NCBI GenBank assembly: GCA_031381645.1
Contig: JANMYB010000082.1
Coordinates: 1-64,000 of the forward strand
Reading direction: 5' to 3'
Source: Methylotenera_A sp031381645
GTDB lineage: Bacteria; Pseudomonadota; Gammaproteobacteria; Burkholderiales; Methylophilaceae
Length of the DNA: 64,000 nucleotides
The position numbers and the translations under genes were made by a program. The notes under the pieces are model-generated. The model worked only from the letters and a program-made list of their open reading frames with translations. It was not told the DNA's origin and ran no database searches. This document shows, piece by piece, positions 17,758 through 26,420 of this stretch; position 1 is the stretch's first letter, and the number at the start of each line of letters is the position of its first letter.

Positions 17758-18797
17758 CCAACAATCGAATCTTTATTCGCCGCTTTACCGCGGGCTTCAT
17801 TGGCAGAAATCACGTTACGGCGCACCAAATCTTGCAGATTTTGATCCAGCGTCTGCATGCCGATATTTTGCCCAGTTTGAATCGACGAGTACATTTGAGC
17901 CACTTTATTTTCGCGAATCAAGTTACGAATCGCTGGTGTACCAATCATAATCTCATGCGCCGCCACCCGGCCTTGCTCGTCTTTGGTTTTACATAAAGTT
18001 TGTGAAATTACCGAACGTAACGACTCTGACAACATCGAACGCACCATTTCTTTTTCTGCCGCAGGGAAAACGTCGACAATACGGTCAACCGTTTTAGCAG
18101 CCGAGCTAGTGTGCAGCGTACCGAATACTAAGTGACCTGTTTCTGCGGCACTAAGAGCCAATCGAATCGTTTCCAAATCGCGCATCTCACCGACCAGAAT
18201 TACATCTGGGTCTTCACGCAACGCGCTCCGCAGCGCATTTTGGAACGACAGTGTATGCGGTCCAACTTCGCGCTGATTAATCAAACATTTTTTAGATTGA
18301 TGCACAAACTCAATCGGGTCTTCCACCGTTAAAATGTGCCCCATTTCATTTTCATTTATGTAATCCACCATCGCCGCCAGTGTGGTCGATTTACCCGAAC
18401 CAGTCGGCCCAGTAACTAGCACAATGCCGCGAGGCGTATTGCAAATTTCTTTAAAAATCGGCGGACAATTAAGTTCATCTAACGTTAATATTTTAGATGG
18501 GATAGTCCGAAATACCGCGCCTGAGCCACGATTGTGATTAAAGGCATTGACGCGAAAGCGCGCTAAATTCGGGATTTCAAAGGAGAAATCGCATTCCAGC
18601 GTTTCTTCATATACTTTACGCTGACCATCGTTCATGATGTCATACACCATATCATGCACTTGCGTATGATCCATGGTAGGCACGTTAATTTTACGCACAT
18701 CGCCATGCACACGTATCATCGGTGGCAAGCCCGCAGACAAGTGCAAATCTGATGCTTTATTCTTTACCGAAAAGGCGAGTAAATCTGAAATATCCAC
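17754..18797 (-). CDS. pilT: Type IV pilus retraction ATPase PilT
   Basis: PilT depolymerises pili and drives twitching and DNA uptake. It has 347 residues with Walker A GPTGSGKSTTLAAMVDYIN, Asp box LTVEDPIEFVHQSKK, Walker B VILVGEMRDLETIRLALSAAETGH and the AIRNLIRE motif needed for retraction. The gene is divergent from yggS with 79 bp between them. The pairing with pilU downstream is the standard proteobacterial arrangement. Confidence 0.97.
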   Translation of the reverse strand: MDISDLLAFSVKNKASDLHLSAGLPPMIRVHGDVRKINVPTMDHTQVHDMVYDIMNDGQRKVYEETLECDFSFEIPNLARFRVNAFNHNRGSGAVFRTIPSKILTLDELNCPPIFKEICNTPRGIVLVTGPTGSGKSTTLAAMVDYINENEMGHILTVEDPIEFVHQSKKCLINQREVGPHTLSFQNALRSALREDPDVILVGEMRDLETIRLALSAAETGHLVFGTLHTSSAAKTVDRIVDVFPAAEKEMVRSMLSESLRSVISQTLCKTKDEQGRVAAHEIMIGTPAIRNLIRENKVAQMYSSIQTGQNIGMQTLDQNLQDLVRRNVISANEARGKAANKDSIVG

Positions 18798-18876
18798 TAT
18801 CAGCTCCTGCTATAATGAGTTTGTTAAACCAACTTGTAATAAACCACATAAGGTTTATTGTTTAGATAATTGAATT

Positions 18877-19572
18877 ATGAACACAATTTATGAATCCTTG
18901 CAAGCAATTCAAACAAATATTCAGCATGTAAAACGCGTTGCTAACAGAAGTGATGCAATTACGCTGCTTGCAGTGAGCAAAGCACAGACAGCTGAAAAAA
19001 TTCGTAGCGCCTATTTAGCGGGACAGCGCGCGTTTGGTGAAAACTACGTGCAAGAGGCTATTAATAAACAAAAAGAACTACAGGATTTGGCGATTGAGTG
19101 GCATTTTATTGGTCCAATTCAAAGCAATAAAACTCAACTCATCGCGCAACATTTTAATTGGGTACATTCTGTGGACAGGCTAAAAATTGCGCAACGTTTG
19201 AATGACGCACGGTCACCTTCCGCTGCGCCGCTTAATGTTTGCATTCAAATAAATAGTAGCGAGGAAGGCTCAAAAAGTGGCGTGGATGTTGGCCTGCAGA
19301 CCATACTTGCAAAAGCTATTTCTGCGATGCCGCATTTAAAATTGCGCGGATTAATGGCGATTCCCGCGCCTACAAAAGAGTTTGCAAAACAGCGCGCGCA
19401 ATTTAAAATAGTCGCGGATGCGTTTAAAAATCTGCAACAACAAGGTTTTAAACTAGACACCTTATCTATCGGCATGTCGGATGACTACGTCGCGGCGATA
19501 CATGAAGGTGCTACCATCGTGCGTATTGGTTCTGCTATTTTTGGCAGACGATTAACTAAAATTGAGAATTAA
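18877..19572 (+). CDS. yggS: PLP homeostasis protein YggS
   Basis: This is the pyridoxal phosphate-binding protein of the YggS/PROSC family, which buffers PLP and affects amino-acid metabolism. Visible are LLAVSKAQTAEKIRSAY with the PLP lysine, RAFGENYVQEA, WHFIGPIQSNKT, the central GLMAIPAP and the C-terminal LSIGMSDDYVAAIHEGATIVRIGSAIFG. The 231 residues are normal. The start ATG at 18877 follows an AT-rich leader opposite pilT. It directly precedes proC and yggT, a widely conserved order. Confidence 0.95.
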   Translation: MNTIYESLQAIQTNIQHVKRVANRSDAITLLAVSKAQTAEKIRSAYLAGQRAFGENYVQEAINKQKELQDLAIEWHFIGPIQSNKTQLIAQHFNWVHSVDRLKIAQRLNDARSPSAAPLNVCIQINSSEEGSKSGVDVGLQTILAKAISAMPHLKLRGLMAIPAPTKEFAKQRAQFKIVADAFKNLQQQGFKLDTLSIGMSDDYVAAIHEGATIVRIGSAIFGRRLTKIEN

Positions 19573-20382
19573 ATGAAACTTGGCTTTATTGGCGGCGGCA
19601 ACATGGCGCAGGCTTTAATTACTGGCCTAAAAAGCCAAAACTTTGCCATGCAAAATATTATCGTTATTGAGCTGGAAGCCAATAAACGTGAGGCTCTAGA
19701 GCATACATTTAAAATAAATACCTCTGCCCAAATTGATGAAATAAAAAACTGTGACGTGATTGTGTTGGCAATAAAACCACAACAATTGCCTGCATTAGCA
19801 AAAACATTGGCACCATTGCTCAACAATCAGCTCATTATTTCCATCGCCGCGGGCATTCGTCTGAATGATTTGTCGCGCTGGCTAAGCGATTACAAAATCA
19901 TCATCCGCGCCATGCCCAATACGCCCGCGCAAATACAAGCAGGCGTTACTGGCTTATACGCCATGCCAAGTGTGAGCGAATCACAAATCGCGCTGGCGAA
20001 CCAAGTATTAGGCGCCGCTGGCACTACGCTTTGGCTGGATAGAGAAGAAAAATTAGACGCAGTCACTGCGATTTCTGGTAGTGGCCCAGCTTATGTATTT
20101 TATTTTATCGAAGCCTTACATGAGGCCGCGCTGGCGCTAGGACTCAGCGAATCTCAAGCCAAGCAGCTCAGCATCGCCACCTTCAAAGGAGCAAGCTTGT
20201 TGGCTGATGCCAGCGCCACGCAAATTGCTACGTTGCGCGAACAAGTCACCTCAAAAGGCGGCACGACTGAACAAGGATTACTCAGCTTAGAAAACTCAAA
20301 AGTGAAACAAGCCATTCAATTGGCCACACAAAAAGCCTGCGAACGCGCCAAAACACTAGGCGATGAATTAGGGAAGGATTGA
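19573..20382 (+). CDS. proC: Pyrroline-5-carboxylate reductase
   Basis: ProC catalyses the last step of proline synthesis using NAD(P)H. The N-terminal Rossmann motif is LGFIGGGNMAQALI; further signatures are VLAIKPQQ, IRAMPNTPAQIQAGVTGLYA, and the C-terminal dimerisation/substrate motif ISGSGPAYVFYFIEAL with SKGGTTEQGL. The 269 residues fit the family. It begins immediately after the yggS stop codon, so the two are cotranscribed. Confidence 0.97.
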   Translation: MKLGFIGGGNMAQALITGLKSQNFAMQNIIVIELEANKREALEHTFKINTSAQIDEIKNCDVIVLAIKPQQLPALAKTLAPLLNNQLIISIAAGIRLNDLSRWLSDYKIIIRAMPNTPAQIQAGVTGLYAMPSVSESQIALANQVLGAAGTTLWLDREEKLDAVTAISGSGPAYVFYFIEALHEAALALGLSESQAKQLSIATFKGASLLADASATQIATLREQVTSKGGTTEQGLLSLENSKVKQAIQLATQKACERAKTLGDELGKD

Positions 20383-20386
20383 TTAT

Positions 20387-20962
20387 ATGTTTTCTAGTGC
20401 ACTCAATTTTTTACTTGTCACTATATTTAATTTGCTTACCATGTTGTTTTTATTACGTTTTTTGTTACAGCTATTCAGGGCATCATTCAACAACCCGCTG
20501 GCTTACATGGTAGTTTCACTCACCGATTTTGCTGTAAAACCCGTACGCAGAATTATCCCAAGCTGGAGGAAAACTGATTTATCTACCTTGTTTTTAGCAC
20601 TTCTTGCACAATTTTTGCTGCAACTTAGCTTGCTTTGGCTGCGCGATTTTCCACTTAGTGTAGCTGGCCAATCAGCATGGACAGGTCTAATAGGCATGAG
20701 CTTTCTGGGCGTGTTGCGTACTATGCTAGATGTGTTTTTTTACGCCATTATGTTGCAAGTGATTTTAAGCTGGGTAAACCCGCACACGCCTATTGCAAGC
20801 GCGCTCAACAGTCTCACTAGGCCAATATTGGCACCAATTCAGCGAATATTACCAATGGCTAGCGGCATCGATTTTTCGCCTATCGTTGCGCTAATTTTTT
20901 TGCAAATGCTTAATGTTTCTGTGATAAAAACGCTAGAAATGCAGTTACTTTCACTTTTTTAG
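20387..20962 (+). CDS. yggT: YggT family membrane protein
   Basis: This integral membrane protein has two tandem YGGT repeats, each with a pair of helices followed by a P-R-x-I-P or P-I-x-R-I-L-P motif: VRRIIPSW (about 53-60) and TRPILAPIQRILPMASGIDFSPIVALIFL (about 145-173; quoted as two adjoining parts). YggT proteins are placed near proC and cell-division genes in many bacteria; the precise role is not settled, with osmotic or envelope functions proposed. It lies 4 bp after proC. Confidence 0.92.
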   Translation: MFSSALNFLLVTIFNLLTMLFLLRFLLQLFRASFNNPLAYMVVSLTDFAVKPVRRIIPSWRKTDLSTLFLALLAQFLLQLSLLWLRDFPLSVAGQSAWTGLIGMSFLGVLRTMLDVFFYAIMLQVILSWVNPHTPIASALNSLTRPILAPIQRILPMASGIDFSPIVALIFLQMLNVSVIKTLEMQLLSLF

Positions 20963-20977
20963 GCTACAAACTCCGTA

Positions 20978-22993
20978 ATGTTAGAAACCTTACAATCCAA
21001 AGTTACCGAATACCAAGAGTGGCGCGCCAGCCTAAGCAAAACCATCTCAGATTATCGCGACTGGCTTGCGAAGAGCCCCTATTCTGATTCGGTTCGGGAG
21101 TTACGCTTATATGATGTGTTAGAAATGCTGAAGCGCGACCAAATTGTCATGGCATTTTTAGCTGAATTCTCTCGCGGAAAAACTGAAACAATCAATGCGC
21201 TATTTTTTGCGGATTTTAACCAACGCTTGCTGCCAAGTGAGCCAGGCCGCACCACCATGTGCCCAACCGAAATTTTTTGGGATGCTAGTGAAGAGCCTTG
21301 CATTAAGCTTTTACCCATCGAAACGCGCCTTTCAGAAGACTCTCTCACCTATCTTAAAACCACACCCAAAGTATGGCAAAAATTCAGGTTAAATGTAGAT
21401 TCGCCTGATGAAATGAAAGAAATGCTGCGCAAACTGATTGATCAAAAAGAGGTAACGCAAGGTGATGCGGAAGATCTGGGGCTATTTAACCCGCAAGACG
21501 TGGGCATGACTCACGAACTGGAAATGTTAGGTTTACTTAAGATTCCAGTTTGGCGCCACGCCATTATCAATTATCCACATCCGCTACTCAAAAGCGGGTT
21601 GGTGATAATAGACACACCTGGCTTGAATACACTGGGTGCAGAGCCAGAGCTTACACTCAACATAATTCCCAATGCGCATGCTGTATTGTTTTTAACCGCC
21701 ACCGATACCGGCATTACACAGTCGGACATGCAAATTTGGAGCGATTTTATTAAGGGTCGCGCCAAATATAAATTGGTGTTGCTCAACAAAATTGATATGT
21801 TGTGGGATGACATGAAGTCCAAGCAAGACGTGGCGAATGAGATAGAAAAGCAAGTCAATATTACCGCCCATCAGCTCGGTATTGCGCCTGAAAGCGTATT
21901 TGCCATTTCTGCACAAAAAGCACTCGTAGCCAAAATCAAAAAAAATCAACCGCTACTAGAACAAAGTGGCATTCTTGAATTGGAAACCACACTAGGTAAC
22001 CAGATCATTCAAGCCAAACACGAAATTTTGGGCAGAACCGTGGCCAGCGAATGCAGTGAAATGATTAAAAATTCACGCAAGTCTGTACAACACCGCCTAA
22101 TGAGCTACCACCAGCAAGTGATTGAATTGCGCAACTTGCGAGGTCAAACAGTAGAAGCCTCTAAACATACTTTGACTAAAGTAGTCGCTGATAAAAAGCG
22201 TTACGAGGCTTCTGTTCCTACTTTTAATCATGCCAATGATAAAATCACCCATATTGGCAAAAAATTATTGCGCCATTTAAACCCTGCTTATTTAAATACT
22301 GCGCTGGCTACCAGCCGTAAAGAAATGGGTGATAGCTGGACAACAGTGGGCTTGAATAAAGGCATGCGTAAACTAATGAAAGAGGCCAATAAGCTGGCTG
22401 GACACATCACAAAAGAAAGCCGAGACATTAAAAAACTGGCTGATAATGTTTATGAGGTTTTTCAAACCAAGCATGATTTTGATGTGCTTCACCCTCCCGA
22501 ACTTGATACTTCAAACTTCATTAACAACATGAAAGCATTAGAAAAAATTACTGAGGATTTTTGCACCGACCCAGTAAATGTGCTTACCGAAAAACATTTT
22601 TTGATTCGGAAATTTTTCTTGGGTTTAGGTACACAAACGCAAAAAATATTTGAGCAAGCCGAAAGCGAATGTGCGCGCTGGCTAGAAGATGTATTAAGTG
22701 CCTTAAAATCGCAAATGGCAGAGCACAAAACTAGCTTGGATGAGCGCACCAAAAATTTAATGCAGGCAAATGCGAGTGCCGAAGCATTAGATAGCCGGCT
22801 CGCCATAGTAGAACAGGAGTATGCGTTGATTGCCAAGGAAAGTCAGACCTTAGACACAATGTTGTTGCATCTGATAAGAGCTGTGCAACCCGCAATAAAA
22901 GCCAAAGCGGTGGCAGCGAGCATAAATTCGGACTTGGATAAATCCTTGCTGTTGCCTGATATGCCTTTTTTAAATACTACTACTGCACCATAA
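20978..22993 (+). CDS. Dynamin-like GTPase
   Basis: A large 671-residue GTPase of the bacterial dynamin-like group. The G1 motif is AEFSRGKTETINAL (about 55-68), with Thr in place of the usual GKS serine; G2 PGRTTMCPTEI; G3 DTPGLNTLG; G4 LNKIDMLWDD. The C-terminal half is a long helical stalk/coiled coil (about 360-650) with a hydrophobic LIRKFFLGLG segment near 545 that could touch membrane. Such proteins remodel membranes or chromosome-envelope contacts. It follows yggT at 15 bp, and a promoter for the next operon lies just downstream. Confidence 0.88.
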   Translation: MLETLQSKVTEYQEWRASLSKTISDYRDWLAKSPYSDSVRELRLYDVLEMLKRDQIVMAFLAEFSRGKTETINALFFADFNQRLLPSEPGRTTMCPTEIFWDASEEPCIKLLPIETRLSEDSLTYLKTTPKVWQKFRLNVDSPDEMKEMLRKLIDQKEVTQGDAEDLGLFNPQDVGMTHELEMLGLLKIPVWRHAIINYPHPLLKSGLVIIDTPGLNTLGAEPELTLNIIPNAHAVLFLTATDTGITQSDMQIWSDFIKGRAKYKLVLLNKIDMLWDDMKSKQDVANEIEKQVNITAHQLGIAPESVFAISAQKALVAKIKKNQPLLEQSGILELETTLGNQIIQAKHEILGRTVASECSEMIKNSRKSVQHRLMSYHQQVIELRNLRGQTVEASKHTLTKVVADKKRYEASVPTFNHANDKITHIGKKLLRHLNPAYLNTALATSRKEMGDSWTTVGLNKGMRKLMKEANKLAGHITKESRDIKKLADNVYEVFQTKHDFDVLHPPELDTSNFINNMKALEKITEDFCTDPVNVLTEKHFLIRKFFLGLGTQTQKIFEQAESECARWLEDVLSALKSQMAEHKTSLDERTKNLMQANASAEALDSRLAIVEQEYALIAKESQTLDTMLLHLIRAVQPAIKAKAVAASINSDLDKSLLLPDMPFLNTTTAP

Positions 22994-23000
22994 GTTAAAA

Positions 23001-23047
23001 TTGACTGTAGGCAAACTTGAGCTAATATAGCGAACTTGAGTTAATAT
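23001..23047 (+). promoter_or_regulatory. Sigma-70-like promoter with overlapping direct repeat upstream of the metal efflux operon
   Basis: TTGACT (23001-23006) and TAATAT (23023-23028) are spaced by 16 bp. The -10 element falls inside the first of two near-identical 15-mers, AACTTGAGCTAATAT at 23014 and AACTTGAGTTAATAT at 23033, which start 19 bp apart. A direct repeat over the -10 region is a natural binding site for a metal-responsive regulator; that is inference. Confidence 0.6.
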
Positions 23048-23083
23048 TATGATGAGTAGTTAGAAATATAAGCGAGAAGCAAC

Positions 23084-23476
23084 ATTAAAAAGTATTTATT
23101 ACTGTGTTTAATTTGTTTGCAATTGATTGCACCGTTTATTCACGCCCATGCTTTTGGGCTGGAAAACGCGCATGCGCATGCTATAGAAGACGTATTCCAC
23201 AATCACGCGTCTAGTAGTAATTTTAATTTGCATATTGCTGATGTTAGTCAGCAAGATAGCATAGAAATGCCGCCAGTTATTGACTCTGTATTTAAGGTAG
23301 CCAGTGGCGTTAAACGAAACTTAAGTAATATTGATGTAGATGCGGTTTTATTTGCCTGTGTGCTGATGTTTGGGTTATTCGTACGAGTAAACAAAATACA
23401 AGTATGCGCTTTTGATTTTTCACCTTATCCCCACTCTCCCCACTCTCCCCATTCCCCTCGCGCGCCACCTCGCTAA
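23084..23476 (+). CDS. Small histidine-rich exported protein, CzcI-like
   Basis: The frame opens at 23072. Reading from the ATT at 23084 gives a textbook signal peptide (KKYLLLCLICLQLIAPFIHA) preceded by GAGAAG 4 nt upstream; a TTG at 23117 would cut the signal peptide in half. I therefore propose a rare AUU start, or less likely CTG at 23102. The mature part is rich in His (HAHA, HAHAIEDVFHNHA), has one hydrophobic segment (LFACVLMFGLFV) and ends in three PHS repeats encoded by a 9-bp tandem repeat (23429-23455), then RAPPR. It has the size and position of CzcI-type periplasmic metal proteins that precede czcCBA. Confidence 0.65.
   Translation: MKKYLLLCLICLQLIAPFIHAHAFGLENAHAHAIEDVFHNHASSSNFNLHIADVSQQDSIEMPPVIDSVFKVASGVKRNLSNIDVDAVLFACVLMFGLFVRVNKIQVCAFDFSPYPHSPHSPHSPRAPPR
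23429..23455 (+). repeat. 9-bp tandem repeat, three copies
   Basis: CCCCACTCT occurs twice, followed by a third degenerate copy CCCCATTCC. It encodes the Pro-His-Ser repeats near the C-terminus of the small histidine-rich protein and could vary in copy number by slippage. Confidence 0.8.
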
Positions 23477-23535
23477 TTAAATCAATTTTTTTAAATTTGG
23501 TTATTTTTAACCAATTGATTTAATTAGGAGTTCTT

Positions 23536-24804
23536 ATGTTCAAATCCTTTTTTGTCATGTGGATTTTATCCACATTATTAGGCTTACCTTTTACAGTATT
23601 TAGTGCTGAAACTACATCAGTTAGCTTGGATGAAGCGACAGCCTTAGCCTTGCAAGCTAACCCCAATATTGCGGTAGCAATGCGTGGGCGTGAGGTTGAA
23701 AGCGCGCAGGCATTACAAGCCGCCACGCGCCCTAACCCCACTTTATCGGGGCAGGTCGAAGATTTACGTAGCCAAAACCGCATTGCCACTATCACTATTA
23801 GCCAGCAGCTAGAAACTGCAGGCAAGCGCGATAAACGCATGGCGGCGGCTGATGTAAGCTTGACCATTGCAGATGCCGATATTCGCATTGCACAAGCAGA
23901 AATAAGCGCTAAAACTTACGCGGCTTTTTACCAAGTATTGGCGGCGCAGCAATCGCAAACATTAGCACAAGAGTTACTACAAATTGCCACTACTTCAAAA
24001 GAAACTACCGCCAAGCGCGTACTGGCAGGTAAGGTTTCGCCAGTAGAAGAAACCAAAGCCAAAGTGGCTGAAGCTGGCTTAAAAATTGAGTTAGCCAGTG
24101 CCAATCAACAATTAGCTGCTACCAAACAGCGTTTAGCCAGTTTGTGGGCCAAAGGCCTAGAGTCGAATAAGCACCTGGACTATATAGCTGTTGGTGAGTT
24201 GGAAAAACTTAATAATATACCAACGCTTGACGATTTAATGGCACAACTTGCAGATTCACCGCGCCTTAAAAAAGCAGCGCTCGCCGTTACGCAAAAGCAA
24301 GCGTTAAGTGCCATTGAGCAATCAAAACAAACGCCCGATGTAACCGTTAGCCTAGGCGCACAACGCAATGAAGAATTAGGTGGTATCACCCAAGCGATTA
24401 TTGGTTTATCTATCCCCATCCCAGTGTTTGACAAAAACCAAGGCAATTTGCAAAGCGCCAGAGCGCGCGAATATCAATCGATAGACGAAAAAGCTGCCTT
24501 AGAAAATCAGTTAAAAACGGATTTAGCTGATGCTTACAGCCGTAGGCAATTACAAGTTGAAGCGTCAAACATGTACCAAAATGATATTTTGCAAGGCGCG
24601 CAAAGCGCCTATGAGGCCGCGCGCAAAGGATTTGAATTTGGAAAGTTTAGCTTTTTAGAGGTACTGGATGCGCAACGCACTTTATTTCAAGCCAAAACAC
24701 AATACATTCAAACACTAGCATTGGCAAGCCTTGCAGAGGCAGATATGCGAAGCATATTAGGCACGGGATTTTATGAAAATACTAATTCAAGGGAAACACC
24801 ATGA
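23536..24804 (+). CDS. czcC: Outer membrane efflux protein, CzcC-type (TolC family)
   Basis: This is the outer-membrane channel of a heavy-metal RND efflux system. The 422 residues contain an N-terminal signal peptide (about 1-24) and two OEP repeats of helical coiled coil, with LDEATALALQANPNIAVA at the first and FGKFSFLEVLDAQRTLFQAK near the end, both TolC-family signatures. A clear AGGAG site (23526-23530) precedes the ATG. It overlaps czcB by 4 bp, so the operon is translationally coupled. Confidence 0.92.
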   Translation: MFKSFFVMWILSTLLGLPFTVFSAETTSVSLDEATALALQANPNIAVAMRGREVESAQALQAATRPNPTLSGQVEDLRSQNRIATITISQQLETAGKRDKRMAAADVSLTIADADIRIAQAEISAKTYAAFYQVLAAQQSQTLAQELLQIATTSKETTAKRVLAGKVSPVEETKAKVAEAGLKIELASANQQLAATKQRLASLWAKGLESNKHLDYIAVGELEKLNNIPTLDDLMAQLADSPRLKKAALAVTQKQALSAIEQSKQTPDVTVSLGAQRNEELGGITQAIIGLSIPIPVFDKNQGNLQSARAREYQSIDEKAALENQLKTDLADAYSRRQLQVEASNMYQNDILQGAQSAYEAARKGFEFGKFSFLEVLDAQRTLFQAKTQYIQTLALASLAEADMRSILGTGFYENTNSRETP

Positions 24805-26420
24805 AATTAAACAAACAAGTGTGGGTGATTATTGCCATTATCCTAGCAGGCATTGCAGCTGCAGGCTTAATTTTAAAAACAGAAAAACCTGTGATGGATG
24901 AGCATGGCGAACATGCAGAGGAAGTTGGTAAACATAAAGATGAATATGCTGAAGAGGCTGATATTGTGATGCCACCTAAACATGGTGAGGCTGGGCACAA
25001 TCACGAAAAAGACCATCAAATGCCAGCACAAAAAATACAAAAAGATAGCGAAAATGGACACAACCATGCAGCCATGGTGACTGAAAGCGTGAAGGGGCCA
25101 CATGGCGGCAAGTTGTTTACCGATGGTGATTATGCAGTAGAAGTGACGATTTTTGAGCAAAATCAACCACCCCAGTTTAGACTTTACACTTACCTAAACG
25201 GCAAACCATTAGCAGCCAAAGATTCTGCTATTCAATTAAATCTGTCGCGACTTGGCCGCGATAAAGAAGCTTTTACATTTACGCCTGAGAACGATTATTT
25301 AACCTCAAAAATAACGGTGAGTGAGCCGCATTCATTCAAAGTGGATATTGATGCAACGCATGCAGGTAAAACACACGAATTCGCCTATGACCAAATAGAG
25401 GCCAGAGTAACTCTCACCAATGAGCAGCTTAAACATAATGCAATTGAGGTGTTAACCGCTGCGTCTGCCAATATTCAAACCAATTTGCGCTTAATTGGTG
25501 AAATTAAATTAAATGCAGATAGGGCTGTGCAGGTTTTGCCGCGCATGAGTGGCATTATAGAAAGCGTTGCAGCTAATGTAGGTGATAAAGTAAAACGCGG
25601 CCAAACCTTGGCGGTGGTTTCAAGTTTAGAAGTAGCTGCGAATCGTGGAGATTTATCTGCCGCACAACAACGTCTGAATCTTGCTAAAACAACTTTAGCG
25701 CGTGAGGAAAACTTGTGGCATGAAAAAATCTCTGCCGAACAAGATTATCTTGCCGCTAAAAATGATTTGCAGTTAGCACAAATTGAATTAGCGCAGCAGC
25801 AGCAAAAATTGTCAAGCATGGGGGTTAGTGGCGGTAGTGGTTCGCGCTATACGTTGAAAGCCCCGATTGATGGCGTCATTACACGCAAAAATGTGGCTGC
25901 TGGGCAAGTATTAGAGTTGACGCAAATGATGTTTGAAGTGGCTGATTTAAAGACGGTATGGGCTGAAATGAGTATTCCCATTAAAGATTTAGGCTTAGTA
26001 AAAACAGGGCAAAAGGTCACCGTGCGTGCGTCTGCCTTTGAGCAAAGTACAGCGGGGACGATTACTTATATTGCGCCACTGGTGGCCGAGCAAAGTCGCA
26101 CTGCGGTCGCGCGCGTGGTATTAACAAATGAAAAATCCAATTGGTTAGTTGGTCTGCCCGTGAATATTGACTTAGTGGCAGATGAGGTGAATGTACCACT
26201 TGCGGTTTCAGTGGAGGCGATACAAAGCTTGCAATATGGTGATGTGGTATTTGGCCGTTATGGTGATGCTTTTGAAGCGCGACCAGTAACGTTGGGCCGT
26301 CGTGATAGTAAGTATGTGGAAGTGCTCTCTGGTTTGAACGAAGGCGAACAATATGCGGCGGGCAATAGTTTCGTCGTCAAAGCCGAGCTAGGTAAGGCAG
26401 GAGCCAGCCATGACCACTAG
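24801..26420 (+). CDS. czcB: RND periplasmic adaptor, CzcB-type, with His-rich N-terminus
   Basis: The membrane fusion protein linking CzcA and CzcC. After an N-terminal membrane anchor (about 7-27) comes a charged His-rich segment (about 33-95) with HGEHAEE, HGEAGHNHEKDH and NGHNHAAM, probably metal-binding. The core contains lipoyl halves (VQVLPRMSGIIESVAANVGDKV and ITRKNVAAGQVL), a helical hairpin (about 285-335) and a beta-barrel. At 539 residues it is long because of the metal-binding insert. It overlaps czcA by 11 bp. Confidence 0.93.
   Translation: MKLNKQVWVIIAIILAGIAAAGLILKTEKPVMDEHGEHAEEVGKHKDEYAEEADIVMPPKHGEAGHNHEKDHQMPAQKIQKDSENGHNHAAMVTESVKGPHGGKLFTDGDYAVEVTIFEQNQPPQFRLYTYLNGKPLAAKDSAIQLNLSRLGRDKEAFTFTPENDYLTSKITVSEPHSFKVDIDATHAGKTHEFAYDQIEARVTLTNEQLKHNAIEVLTAASANIQTNLRLIGEIKLNADRAVQVLPRMSGIIESVAANVGDKVKRGQTLAVVSSLEVAANRGDLSAAQQRLNLAKTTLAREENLWHEKISAEQDYLAAKNDLQLAQIELAQQQQKLSSMGVSGGSGSRYTLKAPIDGVITRKNVAAGQVLELTQMMFEVADLKTVWAEMSIPIKDLGLVKTGQKVTVRASAFEQSTAGTITYIAPLVAEQSRTAVARVVLTNEKSNWLVGLPVNIDLVADEVNVPLAVSVEAIQSLQYGDVVFGRYGDAFEARPVTLGRRDSKYVEVLSGLNEGEQYAAGNSFVVKAELGKAGASHDH

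Noticed and set aside
20820..20833. Palindrome GCCAATATTGGC in yggT
   Set aside because: It is explained by the conserved TRPILAPI coding sequence and lacks the rest of the element A core.
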